Below are positions 1 through 11,660 of a stretch of DNA of 64,000 nt, in pieces; the first letter of the stretch is position 1, and each line of letters starts with the position of its first letter. The notes beneath the pieces are model-generated. The model was not told the origin of the DNA and ran no database searches. It saw only the letters and a program-made list of their open reading frames with translations. Source of the DNA: Hyalella azteca (lineage: Eukaryota > Arthropoda > Malacostraca > Amphipoda > Hyalellidae); the NCBI RefSeq assembly GCF_000764305.2, contig NW_025935231.1:248001-312000 (forward strand), in the 5' to 3' direction. The translations under genes and the position numbers were made by a program.

Positions 1-247
1 TTGCCAGCAGTCTTCATGATGCGTAACATGCATTGCAAACAATTTTCTTCAAATTTCTTACAAACCAACTTTCATGAGTGTATCTTATAATCTTCAACAC
101 CCTATGAATGAAGTAGACAATTACATTGCAACTGAAATTACCAAATTGTGGATTGTGCTCTGCAGCCTCTTCCAGCCAACTGGAAACCAGAAATTTCAAA
201 AACAATGGAGCCACAGGTGTACTCACTGTACTTCCTTTATAGCATCT

Positions 248-410
248 AAGCAGAGACTGTCAGACTCTTCCTCAAGTTCAATTTCAAGTCCTAAAAGTTG
301 ACCAACAAAGTAACATGGATACCACATACCAGCATTATCATTCATAAGATATTGGTTCAAATCTTGAGTAAATGAGGAAATTAGAAATGGAATGATTCTA
401 AAAAATGATG
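248..410 (+). repeat. Dispersed repeat family A, copy 1
   Basis: About 160 bases beginning near AAGCAGAGACTGTCAGACTC and ending near GATTCTAAAAAATGATG. It is a diverged relative of the segments at 2821-2998 and (inverted) 24184-24368. There is no coding potential. It is probably an old non-autonomous mobile element; its class is unknown. Confidence 0.65.
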
Positions 411-589
411 CGCCTCATTTTTTTGCAGCTAGCAATAGCATCGACAAAGAGTTACGAATATCTAAAATGCAATAATTACAATTCATTTGTTGATAAGATC
501 TTCTAAAGGCATAAATTTTGCCGTTGATGCATCAGCAAAGATCTTCAGATATTCACCCACACCCACTTTCTGCACCATGGCATGATACA

Positions 590-705
590 CAAGAAATTTT
601 TTTACATCTTGAGAGTTGAGACTTGTCACTTGAGTAGATGAGAAAATTAAAAATGAACTGATTCTAATAAATCTGTGGTTTTTCACTTTGCTAAATAAAT
701 AAACT
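590..705 (+). repeat. Dispersed repeat family A, partial copy 2
   Basis: Shares the 3' half of family A: an ATCTTGAG..TTGAGTAGATGAG run and ATGAACTGATTCTAATAAATC, matching 360-410 and 2935-2985. Truncated at its 5' side. Confidence 0.5.
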
Positions 706-810
706 AGTTATGTCATAGCAAGAACTTATTTTATTACAGTCATAAATATTTTTTACTCAATACAATTTTTGCCCCATCTATGGAATTGCTTAGGTATTTA
801 GTTATTGCTA

Positions 811-1782
811 CCGTAAAATGGGGTAACTTTGACCACTTTTTTATTTCAAAACAATGCCATTTTTTTACTAGATAAGTTAAACTTAAATTGAAACATGCAA
901 AATACAGGTCTATACTCTAGCTTTACTCACCATAAATTGCTGGCTCCTGCCTCTCATAGTTTTGATGTAATTCAAAAAAAAAGTGATGGTCTTTGTTACC
1001 CCAGCTCTTGGGGTTTCTTTAACCGGGTGTTAAAATCAATTTTATTTTTTGGTAAAATAACTCCAGGTTGTGGTGCATTGTAGTAGAACTCTTCTAGTTA
1101 CATATGCAAACAAAAAAGATTTTAGGAAAGTGTCATAGTTTGCAAATGGGGGGCGCCACCCCCCAATGGGCAAAATGTGACCACCTAATGGCAGCCATGG
1201 CGGGGTAACATTGACCGGTTTGGAAATTAAAGTAAAATTACCATATATAAGACTCTGTAGAGTCTGAAACATAAAGAAAAAAACATTAATAGGTCTATCA
1301 AACATAAAATATGTAATATAAGTACCTATGGTAATTTAAACTTAATTTCCAAGCCGGTCAATGTTACCCCGTCACGGCTGCCATCACGTGGTCAAAGTTC
1401 CCCCATTGGGGGGTGGCGCCCCCCATTTGCAAACTATGACACTTTCCTAAAATTTGTCTTTTGCATATGTAACTAGAAGAGTTCTACTACAATGCATCAA
1501 AACCTGGAGTTATTTTACCAAAAAAATAAAAAAATTGGAGGGGTTACTCCAACAGGCTTTAAATAATAGCTCTTTTTCATGGGTTACATTATTAATTTTT
1601 TAACCTATTAGATATGCAAACTTTTTAAATCTTTCTATTGTGTTACATAGCCTCAGTATTAGGCCTTTGGCCATTGACAAAATTTTTCTATGTCAAATCA
1701 TTTTTGAGTTTTGGGGGGTTTTGTTAAAAAAACGAAAAGTGGTCAAAGTTACCCCGCCGGTCAAAGTAACCCCATTTTATGG
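811..1782. mobile_element. Foldback / palindromic DNA transposon, non-autonomous
   Basis: Begins CCGTAAAATGGGGTAAC and ends GTAACCCCATTTTATGG, near-perfect terminal inverted repeats bordered by TA on both sides (809-810 and 1783-1784). Inside are long inverted arms (about 1033-1250 against 1324-1540) around a spacer of about 75 bases. The arms carry internal echoes of the terminal motif (GGGGTAACATTGACC). There is no transposase ORF. The TA flanks suggest a TA-targeting superfamily, but class assignment is inference. Confidence 0.8.
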
Positions 1783-2248
1783 TACCTACATCAACTCAAC
1801 ATACCTAACAACATTGATGTTGAAGCCAAATATCAATTAACCAACAAGCCTCTCTTTAATTGTCTTGATTGTAAAAAATCTTGTTTAAAATAGCAGAGAA
1901 ACTGTCAAAATAGTGCGAGAAAAAGTGTTTCTACTACTAGTCCATGGTCAGGAAGATGTGCCAGGTGCGCGGGAATTTATTTTGTCATTTTAACGACCTG
2001 CGCGGTGCGCCATACTATGCTGGTAAAAAATGTGCCGTGCGCCGTACTTTAGAAAGCTAAAATAGTTCTACTATTTTAGTCGACAATATAAATCTTTCTA
2101 TTGTGTTATGTAGCCTCAGTATTAGGCCTTTAATGCCCATTGACAAAATTTTTCTATGTCAAATAGTTTTTGAGTTGTGGGGGTTTTTGTTAAAAAAACG
2201 AAAAGTGGTCTAAGTTACCCCGCCGGTCTAAGTTACCCCATTTTACGG
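1783..2248. mobile_element. Second copy of the 3' end of the foldback element
   Basis: Bases 2091-2248 repeat 1627-1782 (shared AATCTTTCTATTGTGTTA start, then AAAACGAAAAGTGGTC and the terminal GTTACCCCATTTTACGG), again followed by TA. Either two elements overlap or the right end was duplicated with about 300 bases of unrelated sequence between the copies. Confidence 0.7.
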
Positions 2249-2820
2249 TATTACGTCTGTTCCTCCACAAACTGCTCGTGCCTGGCAGCGCAATGTAGAA
2301 TTGATGGCCGGGATTGCGCGAACACGTGCGCAAAGAGAATCAATTTTCATTACATTGCGCCAACTGTGTACAGCAATAGCTTAAAAAAAGTGAAAATGCG
2401 CGGGAAAATTCACCTAAAACATACATCATCCTGAGCGTGGCCGTGGCTACTAGTACATTTAATTTTAAATATGCTTTCAAGATTTCAAAGACCATTTCCT
2501 CTCTTTCAATAATTCTAGAACAGATCATTAACATAATAATAAGTGCCATCACTAATGTCGCACTGTAAGTGTATATAGGACCATGGCCTAATTTTTCTTA
2601 AAAAATTTGACCAACCCAAAAACAGGGAGTGTCAAGACAGTCCAGTCAAGCTGTTGGCTCTGTAGAGTGTAGTTGCATGATCTCCTTCACTTCTTGACAC
2701 GATAAAAAATGACATTGAATTTACACAGTAAAAAAATACACACAGCAGTTATTTATGCGTTTCGATCCAAAGCAATTTTAACATATCATTAGAAATTTGT
2801 CATTACCAAAATTTTATTGG

Positions 2821-2998
2821 CAAAGCAGAGAGTTTTTTAGACTCTTCCTCAAGTTCATTTTTGAGTCCTATAAGTAGACCAGTAAAGTATCTTGGATACC
2901 AGAATTTTCATACATAAGAAATCTGTTAAAATCTGGAGTAAATTAGGAAATTAAAAATGAGCTGATTCTAAAAAATCACTGGTTTGCCACTATGCCAT
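2821..2998 (+). repeat. Dispersed repeat family A, copy 3
   Basis: Best preserved forward copy: starts CAAAGCAGAGAGTTTTTTAG and ends ACTGGTTTGCCACTATGCC. The two ends are roughly inverted (GCAAAGCAGAGAGTTTTTTAG against CTAAAAAATCACTGGTTTGC), consistent with a small terminal-inverted-repeat element. Confidence 0.7.
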
Positions 2999-4194
2999 CC
3001 ATAGCTGAAGATTTGATTTTGATTGCAATAGGCTCCTATTTGACAGATGTACATTCGGTTTAGTATTACACTGTCACAACATATTACGATTCGATATCAC
3101 ATCGTCGTATTTGCACAGTGATATTGAATTATGATGAATGGAAAATTTGTTTAACATGAATCAAAAATTTATATAGCATACCACAGGTACAGATAAACTA
3201 CAGTTTCATTTCAAAGTACACCAGCCCCGCAATAGGGATGATTTCACTAATACGACGACACAACCCTCCGCCCCACACGAGCAACAACAAACATATCAGC
3301 GAATGTATTCTTCCGCGGTCTTGACGAGTTAATGAATAACGTGATCAAAATTATTCGATGTTAGAAACAGCATAAAACTTGAAAATTGTCGATTAACGTA
3401 TTATCATAATGAAATGAATATGATAGTTTATTTATTCAGAACCTACCGGGTGGCATCGCTATTTTCATCGACCTATATTGGATTTTGTTTGAAAAGTCAT
3501 CAATTATATTTTAAATATTTTTAACAACGAAATTCCCCCCTCTAAATGATAATTAAATGAATTTCGTGAAAATCTCATGCGACGGGCGTTTTATTCTTTT
3601 GCGTAGGAGTTTGGAATGTAGGCATTCTACGGCAGGGAGGGGCAAGACGGTTTGAATTATTCTGAATGGTGAGGCTACGAAAGAATGAGTGAATCATATG
3701 AGTCTACCATGAGCTTTCGCCCTCTTCAAAAAAAAAACATCGAAAAGTCCTGAATTCAACTACGTTTGAACTAGTGTTTGCCATCATATGAGAAAACGGA
3801 TATTTTAGTTCGCTGTTGATATTTTCACCACTTTATCTCATTTGAGTACCACAATATAAATGTACGAACGAAAAATACTTTAAAGCTCATGTATGAGCAC
3901 AGTAAAGCTCTACAGTTTACAATAGAAAATGCTTAAATAACTCTTTCATGGACAGGTGCTCGTGAAAACAAATTCCCTGAAATTTGGTATATATTAGTCA
4001 ACAGATATTTCTGTATAGGAATAAATCAAAATTTAATTAAAGTGGGAAAAATTCGCTCCAAACAGTTTATATGCTCAATAAAATAATATTTGTGCAAAAC
4101 GCTCGTCGATTTTTCCTGCACTGTTAAAAAAAACTGTGATGAGCCGAATGGACTCAATTCTGATTGAGGCCGTAATATAATAATAACAATATAG
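2999..4194. other. Intergenic, no gene seen
   Basis: AT-rich sequence with no open frame of note, no clear tandem repeat and no recognisable element ends. Confidence 0.6.
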
Positions 4195-4445
4195 TGGTTA
4201 CAGCGTTTATTAGGCCATAGGCCTGTCGCCGATTCTTAAACATTGCAGAACATCCACAGCATGTTGCGGGTTTGAACTCGCAATTAACTGCTCCAATTAT
4301 TTTATTTTATTTTATTTTTTTGCTTTCAACCGCCCGGCCTCCTTGCCGATTCTGACCAGAAACTGACTCACAGAGCCTGAGATCGAACCGGCACCTCTTT
4401 CCTCTAATCTCGGTACTCTGAACTTCGCTCAACACTCCTGCCCTG
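4195..4445 (-). mobile_element. Dimeric tRNA-derived SINE, copy 1 (degraded)
   Basis: Read on the minus strand, two tRNA-like modules follow each other, then a tail containing AAGAATCGGCGACAGGCC. This copy is a diverged match to 40005-40250. The box-B-like core of the first module is degraded to CCGGTTCGATCTC, and an A/T-rich insertion lies between the modules. The tail matches the 3' tail of the LINE fragments in this window. Confidence 0.75.
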
Positions 4446-4984
4446 GCAAAAAAATGTGTATACTAACCTACGTATAAATTAAATGTTTAGTAAGTGTCTA
4501 ATTTGTACGATATGACTACCAATTATTGTTAGGTCTGCTTAAGTGAACCATAATCACAACTGAAAAAAATGCACAACCTGTCGCCAACTGCTCACTGCGA
4601 GGAATTTTTACAGCTAGCTGGGTGCGGCGCCCGCAACTCAATGCTTCAATTTAACTATTCTTGTCTGTTTTTCTTGAGCACCACGCCTCCCAAGCGATGT
4701 AGAACAGAATTATTCACAGCTATCTGAAGTTCGAAATCGCAATGAACAACTCCATTCTAAGTAATCTTAACTTTTTTATGATACTCCGCCAAGCTTGAAT
4801 TTTTTTTAATTGGTCTTGGAAACCGACAGCGAAGCGTCACGTCTTTATTTGCTGAAACGATTGTTCGTCCCTGCGAAGCATGTGGTACAAGTTTACAGAT
4901 TTTAGTGTCAATGGACACGGATGCCTGGATAAAGCGTAGGTAATTCTGACTTTAGCTTATATTTTAATATTAAACATAGCTAGA

Positions 4985-6180
4985 AAATGTCGCGGCGTCA
5001 CTTGGTAGGCTTATGTGTGCGCGACGTCTGCCTTTATAAGGACTCTTAGTTTGTGCCAAAAGATTGTTCTACTGTGGTGACCGTCACACCAGTACGGTCT
5101 GTCTGCAGCCATCTCCGTACACGTAGGTGACGGAACATACCGGCGGCCGGCGGGGTCAGAAATAACGGCCGTCAGTCATATCACTACGTACGACTCCGTA
5201 TAACAAAATCATAAATCTACGAGTAACAGCCATAACTTCGCCATAATTGTTCTGTCAAAATTCATTGCCACGATTGTGACTCAGTCTTGAGACAACGTGA
5301 CAGACAACAAGACGTTCACTGATATTTAGGCTGAGCGAGAATTATATCATTGGTACGGTCATCAGCACAGTGCGGTCACCGTCAGCGTCAGTAGCGGTAC
5401 GGCACGATCACCAACAGCAAAAGTATGGCAATGAGCTTTGAAAACATCATTGACGATGAAACTACGCCACTATTCAGAAGTACGGTCGCGTTAAATTCTT
5501 CTGTCAGACCGGCCGTAAGACATAGAATAGAAGTGTCGGCACTGAAGAAATTGACCCATGGCCTGTTGCCGATTCTTGAATTTTTCGTGACTTGATTCAC
5601 AAGGGATCCGGCCTTTGGAACCCGATCTTTCCGTAACTAGCTGCTGGACTTATTGTCTGGGGTCCGTAATTTGCTAGGCATCTTAAGACTGAGCATATGC
5701 TTCTGCATAGCTTCGTCAAGTCTGTTCTTGAAGGCGTACATCGATCTAAGCGCATGGATTACGACTATGAAGACAAAGCGACTAAAAGAAGACATCGGGG
5801 ACGCGCGGCTACGGCTGCGGTAAGGCCGCATTCGTGTGCGTGACGTACGATCGTTTCCGACAGGCTTACGACTCAACGGAACTGCAATGGCTCAACGTTT
5901 CTGATAACTTGGAAATTTGTGTGATGTTGATAGCTTTTAAACTTCGATTGTGTTCGGATTTTCTTATTCCTGTACTAGAGACTTTTGTTAAGGTAAGATG
6001 TGAACTGGAAATTTTGCAATTTAATATGATATGTACCAGTGTTTCATTGCAACCCTCTCTCTCTCTCTCTCTCTGTACGACTCTCAAACTATTCATAGGA
6101 TGACTTATAAACGCGAATACACAGAGTAAAGCCTAAGACGCTACGGACGCCACCTGACTAAATTAAAGCAATTGACGATC
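4985..6180. repeat. Dispersed repeat family B, copy 1 (LTR-like), with nested LINE
   Basis: Begins near GTCGCGGCGTCACTT and ends near TTAAAGCAATTGACGATCAA. It is collinear with 14180-15190: shared TATAA-containing segment, GTTCTACTGTGGTRACCGTCACACC, AATAACGGCCG and GTACCAGTGT(T/C)TCATTGCAACCCTCTCTC. A LINE fragment interrupts this copy at about 5550-5755 but not the other. Length, TATA motif and lack of a protein suggest a solo LTR; this is inference. Confidence 0.65.
5550..5755 (-). mobile_element. Non-LTR retrotransposon 3' fragment nested in family B
   Basis: The minus strand encodes AFKNRLDEAMQKHMLSLKMP (within 5637-5740), homologous to AFKNRLDKAMEKYMFRFEMP in the LINE fragment at 28290-28850. 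The downstream tail contains AAGAATCGGCAACAGGCC. Only the last few dozen codons and the 3' UTR remain, which is typical of 5' truncation. Confidence 0.75.
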
Positions 6181-7110
6181 AATAATAAAATTATAACAAT
6201 GAAACCAAATCTTCAAATCGTTTAAATTTTCAATACCTAATCATGCCGCCACTTAGAAGGCACTATGTTGAATTTGCTCTTAGAAAAAATATCTATAGAG
6301 TGCTTAAAACTGTCCAAAAATACATATTTGTACGTGTTGGTAATGAATAATAATAGTAGATCTGTTTATATGTTACAAAAAATCTCCTGTCCTTTTTTTG
6401 TAAAAACAAAGTTTTGCCAAAGGCCAAATTTTTACGCATCACTGTAGCGATTTATCATAGAAAATAATTCAAGTTAAAATGACCTTTGCATCAGGGAATA
6501 ATGAAATTAAATTTCTAGAATATCATTTTTTATTTCTTTTACAGAAAAGCCTGACTCTTCAATAAGGAGGATAATGATTCCAAAAAATTGAAAGAAAAAA
6601 TTATAACTTAGAACTAACGTTACTCTAATTGTATTAGCTTTTTTACATAATGTCACCTGAGCTATTTAGAAATTAAATACGATTTATTTAACAAAAATTA
6701 TAAAGAATTGTTCTCGACCACAAAATGACAGATTAAGGTATAAATTTCAACAAAGCACATTGCAGCACCTGAGGTTAACGCTGCAATGCTGATCACATCG
6801 ATAATAAAATTAAAAACCACACCACTTTGGCAATGAAATGATTATCTCATCAAGGGACTGTGTTTAAAACAGAACTTCCTTAGTTTGTATGAAACCTAAT
6901 ACACAGCCAATCCTAAAACGCCAATCTTGCTAGTCTTGGTCACCCGGCCGCTTTGCAGATTCAACGAGATTTTTACAGTTAGCTGCGAATACAGTACCCA
7001 CAACTTACTCTTCCAAACGGTGGGCATCCCTCAACTCAACCCTCTCGGCTACCTTGCCTTGTACAGAGTGCTAAAATATTAATGCTCACTAAATACTAAA
7101 TAAATATTGC
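6181..7110. other. Intergenic, possible degraded tRNA-like SINE near 6940-7070
   Basis: Mostly featureless AT-rich DNA. Bases 6940-7070 contain CACCCGGCCGCTTTGCAGATTC and, on the minus strand, GGTAGCCGAGAGGGTTGAG, which looks like a box A. The box B counterpart is eroded, so this is only a weak SINE candidate. Confidence 0.35.
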
Positions 7111-7116
7111 TATAAT

Positions 7117-7122
7117 TTTATT
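7117..7122 (-). promoter_or_regulatory. Polyadenylation signal AATAAA for the METTL24-like gene
   Basis: AATAAA on the minus strand, about 37 bases downstream of the TGA at 7159-7161. Confidence 0.5.
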
Positions 7123-7158
7123 CTATACAAGTATTGAATTTTCTGTTTTGATGAAATT

Positions 7159-8223
7159 TCACCCAGCGACACGAATGAAGTGTAGTTCTTGGAAGAGAGA
7201 CATTGTCAAGTTACTGTATTTGAAAGCTGATCCAGTTTGTTTGTTTGGCATCCAGTTGACCATTCGAAATCCCTCAAGTGACAAGTTCTGCAACACCTCA
7301 AAAACATCGTACACCTTATCAACGACTGCGTCACGATCTTCGTACATATTCAGTAGAAATTCTAAATGAATTTCAATGACGATTTGATTGATTTTGCGTA
7401 GTATCGATGACCTCTTTGAACTTGAAAATATTTGTAGGAACACTTCCCACTCGTCTTCTTCGATGTCTAATTTTAGGTAATCAATTTGGGTTTCTGCCAA
7501 ATCCAAGATGTTCAAAATACCTTCCAGTGTTCGCTGTGAGATGTTTAAAAGAAATTTCTTATCACGGGTTTCACCTTTTCCTATAGTGTACGTAATCTTG
7601 TCGGTCGTCTTATTGCTGAGCATCAAAGTTAAGAAATGCTTACCTTCTCCATACCAGAAGTTTGTGTAATTTCTCATACTAAAATCGAAAGAAAATACTT
7701 TACATCCGTATTGAGCAATCATGTTATCGAATGACCATTCGTAGCCCACCCCGAAGCTCAGAACTATGCACGACTTGGGTTTTGGCTTCACAGCTTCATC
7801 GAGGCACACAGGCTTGAAACCATCATAGATCGAGGCTTGGTTGTGGGGACAGTATCGTTTTCCACCCACGTTCACGGTCTTCAGGCATTTCCAAGTGGCT
7901 TCGTGAGTAATTTGAATCAGAGATCGTATGGCTTCATCGAAATCAATATTACTCGCATTTAATGCCATAAACCGGCTTAGGTTGAAATTATGATTTTCAG
8001 TCAAGCCCATTTCTTTGCGAGACGCACTCATGTTTGCCCTGACGATTTCATACCTGAAGGTTGCATTCGAGTTGATGTTTGTCAACCTCATTTTCAATGG
8101 AGTCGTTTGCAGAGTTGGTGGCAAAGATAACTGCTTTTTGACGTAACTCAAGCAGTACAAACATATGATTAAAATGAATAATTTTGTCCTACCAAGAGTT
8201 TTACACCTGCGCACTCGTAACAT
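7159..8223 (-). CDS. METTL24: METTL24-like membrane-anchored methyltransferase, single exon
   Basis: A complete 354-codon frame from ATG (8223) to TGA (7159). Residues about 15-29 are a hydrophobic segment after a basic N-terminus, fitting a type II signal anchor with a lumenal C-terminal domain; several NXS/T sequons follow. Residues 150-182 carry an SAM-binding-like block (SCIVLSFGVGYEWSFD, then FSFDFS). YLKLDIEEDEWE at 249-260 and EIHLEF at 284-289 are the other landmarks of the METTL24 / Methyltransf_22 family. The family is annotated as a probable methyltransferase; substrate is not established. FSFDFS replaces the more usual FSFDPS. No introns are needed, which could mean an intronless family member or a retrogene that stayed open. 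A polyA signal follows at 7117-7122. Strong family match, function by homology only. Confidence 0.9.
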   Translation of the reverse strand: MLRVRRCKTLGRTKLFILIICLYCLSYVKKQLSLPPTLQTTPLKMRLTNINSNATFRYEIVRANMSASRKEMGLTENHNFNLSRFMALNASNIDFDEAIRSLIQITHEATWKCLKTVNVGGKRYCPHNQASIYDGFKPVCLDEAVKPKPKSCIVLSFGVGYEWSFDNMIAQYGCKVFSFDFSMRNYTNFWYGEGKHFLTLMLSNKTTDKITYTIGKGETRDKKFLLNISQRTLEGILNILDLAETQIDYLKLDIEEDEWEVFLQIFSSSKRSSILRKINQIVIEIHLEFLLNMYEDRDAVVDKVYDVFEVLQNLSLEGFRMVNWMPNKQTGSAFKYSNLTMSLFQELHFIRVAG

Positions 8224-9755
8224 CGCTGATGCCGTTGAACAGCTGCGGTTTTCTCACGACGAGAGCACGAGCAACGCAATGTGAGATCATGTGAATTACA
8301 CTAGCGGCTTCTTCATTGTTTGTGTTGCTTCTATGTCCGCAAAAATTTAATGCGAAAGATATCGCCGCGTCAGTTCAACACACAATCAAAGTTCGATGGC
8401 TTTTTTCCGTGGTACTTCTGAGTCCGTCAGGTTATTCCAAGAAATAAAGCATGAGAATCAAACAAGTCGTTCCCGCACACTGCCTGACCTTTTCCTGACA
8501 TTGAATCACTTGCATTCTTTCGTTCCATACGCCGTATGCACCAATTGCGATTATACTTCCAAAGTTCCAGTCTAACTTGCGCCACTCCACCCGGATTTGC
8601 GGTGAACTTTTCAAATTCGTTTTAATTCGCCATTTTGCGGACAAATCAGCAATGAACACGACAGCGCGCGTGTTTATAAACCGTTCTGCGCCACGATGTA
8701 CATTTTATCCTCATATCCTTCGACCAAAAACATTACATCGCTTGGCGCAGAGAGGAAAGTTTTCCAATAATTGTATTAGGGCTACCAAAAAAGCTACACC
8801 TTAGATCGGGCAAAAACGTGCGCGTCAAGACCGTGGAGTCAACCCGCTTTGGCAGTGATTTCGGATCAGTATTGGCCAAACGCAATATTTTTGTCACTTT
8901 CACACGACATTCATCGAGAACGGGACCACGGTTGAGTGATAAACCGTGGCCTCGTTCATCACTTAATACTGACATTCCACTCACCGCTTACCGACACTGC
9001 GTACAACCTAAATCGTTCATAACCTGAAATTGTTCGCCTACTGCAGAGAGGAAAGTCCAGCATCAAAGAAACCGACACTTTGTATATGCTACCTAATTAC
9101 AGTCTAAACTTTCCAGTCTATGTGACCTCACTTTGTCGAATAAAGCGGGTAAATTGAAAATCCAGTGAAGAAAATTAAATTCCTTTTCACAAATAAACGC
9201 TTTACATCATTAATTCTCCTTTGGAAAAAATTCACTAGAAAAATAACACATAACTAGGTTATAATGACGCATTTAGAGGCAAATGTAATCTCCATCCGAC
9301 TTAGGTTATTTGAAGCTGAGCTGCTAGCTAAACAATTGTAACTATCCGGTAACTATATTACCTCAAGGCGGAAAAATTGCTTGCTAGAGGCTTGAAAACA
9401 AATGGATGAATTGTCGCAATTCAAATACAAATTCAGCTCAAACTATAAACCTTCTCGTAATAACGTAAATGAATAAAAAAATTTGGTAACTTAATAACAT
9501 AACATACGCAAATATCCTCAGCAAAGAATACAAAAGAAATAGTCAAAACAATTCAAATTCCGACGTCGCCAGTACTAGCAGCTAAAGTACCACATAATCG
9601 TTCAGGCAGCAGCTACGCTCCACGGTATAGGCATCTTCACCATGGTTTTCTTTAAGTAATAGTAATGACTCGTCACAACCACGACCCAAAGCCGGCTACT
9701 ATGACCAACTTGGATGTCACAGCACCCTCGCTCCTACAGCATGGAATGAACGGGA
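8224..9755. other. Intergenic between METTL24-like and EXD1-like genes
   Basis: Contains short overlapping frames at 8432-8984 (minus) and 8577-9027 (plus) without recognisable motifs or splice support. No repeats stand out. Probably contains the METTL24-like promoter just above 8223. Confidence 0.5.
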
Positions 9756-9845
9756 CTAAAGGCGAGTTTTGGCACAGCCTGTGTAATTAAGGACGGTTAC
9801 TCTGCCGAGACGTTGGACGGACTCCGGCACCACGTGCTCCTCCAC
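9756..9845 (-). CDS. EXD1: Possible last exon of the EXD1-like gene
   Basis: Follows an acceptor (CACTTACGTGCAG at 9846-9858) and reads VEEHVVPESVQRLGR, then to a TAG at 9756-9758. A GTAACC donor after QRLGR is possible, so the end is uncertain. The phase agrees with the upstream exon; the sequence itself is not diagnostic. Confidence 0.35.
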   Translation of the reverse strand: MEEHVVPESVQRLGRVTVLNYTGCAKTRL

Positions 9846-10213
9846 CTGCACGTAAGTGACATTACGTGAGCCGTCTCAACAATTAAGATAAAAATTAACC
9901 CTACAATTTTTGTTAGTCGTAAGATATACATTAACACCACAGTTGCAGCGCGAATATCATGTTATATTATTCGTGGGTTGTTGCATGTTTAGGACATCGA
10001 TGACGGATATTGGCGACAGGATAAGGATAAATTTCGAGTGAAAATGTCATTTACAGCTTTTTTCAGGGCTGTGAATTTCTCAATATTTCAAGTTTCGAAA
10101 CATCATGACAAGCCTGACAATTTTGGGTTGGCATTTGGAAAAATAATTAGCCGGAATAAATAATATTACAAAACAATTGCAGAAATCCTTCACAGATGAG
10201 TGCAACGACTTAC

Positions 10214-10396
10214 TCTGACGCGCATTACGTCGTCCTTCTCAGCGTGCGCGAACATGTGCACGGTGGTGAGCTGCGCGAGGTCGACGAGAACATCGCGCAT
10301 CTGCAGCGCGCGTAACTCGCACAGAAACATGGCGGACGACGCCAGGCTTTCAAGCGTCTCCTCGCTCATCGGCCGCTCGAAAAACACGCTCGAGTC
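10214..10396 (-). CDS. EXD1: EXD1-like exon: C-terminal helical region
   Basis: 61 codons between a TTGTGTCCAG acceptor and a strong GTAAGT donor, phase 0 at both ends. Contains FFERPMSEETLESLASSAMF and FLCELRALQMRDVLVDLAQL, matching the part of EXD1 after the nuclease fold (W/F-x-x-RP, then a helix with ELR). Confidence 0.75.
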
Positions 10397-10879
10397 CTGG
10401 ACACAACCATGCACATTAGTAAACCATGTAAATAATCTCGCATTGGAAACAAGGCGTATATGGCATTAAAGGAAGCTAATCACTGATTACTTCTACTTCA
10501 GACCACAGCGTGGAATAATCAAAATAATTAATGCGTCTGCTATATTGTTCAGCATTACCACAGATGAAAGATTAATAAGTAAACAAAAAATATACGGTAT
10601 ATTTCTTGTTTACTTATTTCTTCTTGTTGGTATAATATCATATAATGAAATAAAATAATGATTATGGAAGCAAAATAGGTTAAAAACACGGATGAATAGA
10701 CACAACGCCATTTTTAAATAAAATGATGGTAAACTTAAATGGCATCTCGTTTTATTTAGAGAGGAAAACAAACTGCGATCGTCATGATACAGATAAGAGA
10801 TAACTAAACTAATAACTGATTTGTCAACGTTATTCATAAACAATAGACCAATTGGTCTATTCTAAGTAGTCAATCTAGA

Positions 10880-11200
10880 ACCAAGACCAAGTTCCGTAAA
10901 TGGAATCATGATCTGACTCGGACATGGCAACGCAGGACAAGTTTGCAGACCAGGTTTCGAGGGCACGAACATTAGACAAGTAGTCTATATAAAAGTAAGA
11001 CTAATTTTCATAATTGACAGCATGATCAGACTCCAGCATTGCGGCGCAAGACACGTTCTTAGACCAGGTGTCGAGAGCATAAACATTATAACAAGAAGTC
11101 TATATAAAAGTAAGCCCGATTTCTACAATTGCAAGATCATGATCTGACTCCGGCATTGCGGCGCAGGATGCGATCGTAGAGTAGATGTCGAGGGCTGAGC
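10880..11200 (-). repeat. Three tandem copies of an exon 3' end with its donor
   Basis: The 3' part of exon 11292-11149 and its donor recur at about 11031 and 10907 (CATGATCTGACTC, then GCAATG or CAACG, GACCAGGT(T/G)TCGAG). Spacings are 107 and 124 bases. Copies also share TAGTCTATATAAAAGTAAG between units. Confidence 0.75.
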
Positions 11201-11292
11201 CGCAGACGTCGCAGCAGCAGCGTACTCAGCAACGGTACGAACGCCGGACACTTGCCCTTCTCCTGTATCACGTGTAGGTAGATCTCAGCGGC
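11149..11292 (-). CDS. EXD1: EXD1-like exon following the nuclease-like domain
   Basis: 48 codons, phase 0 at both ends: AAEIYLHVIQEKGKCPAFVP followed by LLSTLLLRRLRLSPRHLLYD and RILRRNAG. The acceptor is CTGCCACGCAG; the donor GTCAGA is weak and is repeated downstream. It corresponds to the EXD1 segment that follows NVFDTQ and ends in a leucine-rich helix. Confidence 0.7.
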
Positions 11293-11319
11293 CTGCGTGG
11301 CAGGAATCATGGGTGGCAG

Positions 11320-11660
11320 TTAGTAAGGCACTAGAAGGAAATATGAAGAGAATATATATAGCTCATTTGAATCAGAATACATAATAAATAAGACTGACTG
11401 TGGGCAGCAATTTGGGATGACAGTAAATCACTAGAAGAAAATATGATGAGCATAAATAAGGCTCATTTGAATCAGAATACATAATAAGTAAGACTGACTG
11501 TGGGCAGCAATTTGGGATGACAGTAAATCACTAGAAGAAAATATGATGAGAATAAATAAGGCTCATTTGAATCAGACTATAAATAAATACGGCTGACAGT
11601 GGGCAGCGATTTGGGATGACAATAAATCACTAGAAGAAAATATGATGAGAATAAATGAAG
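11320..11660 (-). repeat. 100-bp tandem repeat beside the 11292 acceptor
   Basis: CTAGAAG(G/A)AAATATGA recurs at 11331, 11431, 11531 and 11630, giving periods of 100, 100 and 99. The array begins about 30 bases intronward of the exon at 11292. Confidence 0.85.

Noticed and set aside
8577..9027. Plus-strand frames of 69-75 codons near 8.6-9.0 kb
   Set aside because: No motif, no splice signals, and overlapping minus frames of the same length; chance frames in a GC-richer patch.
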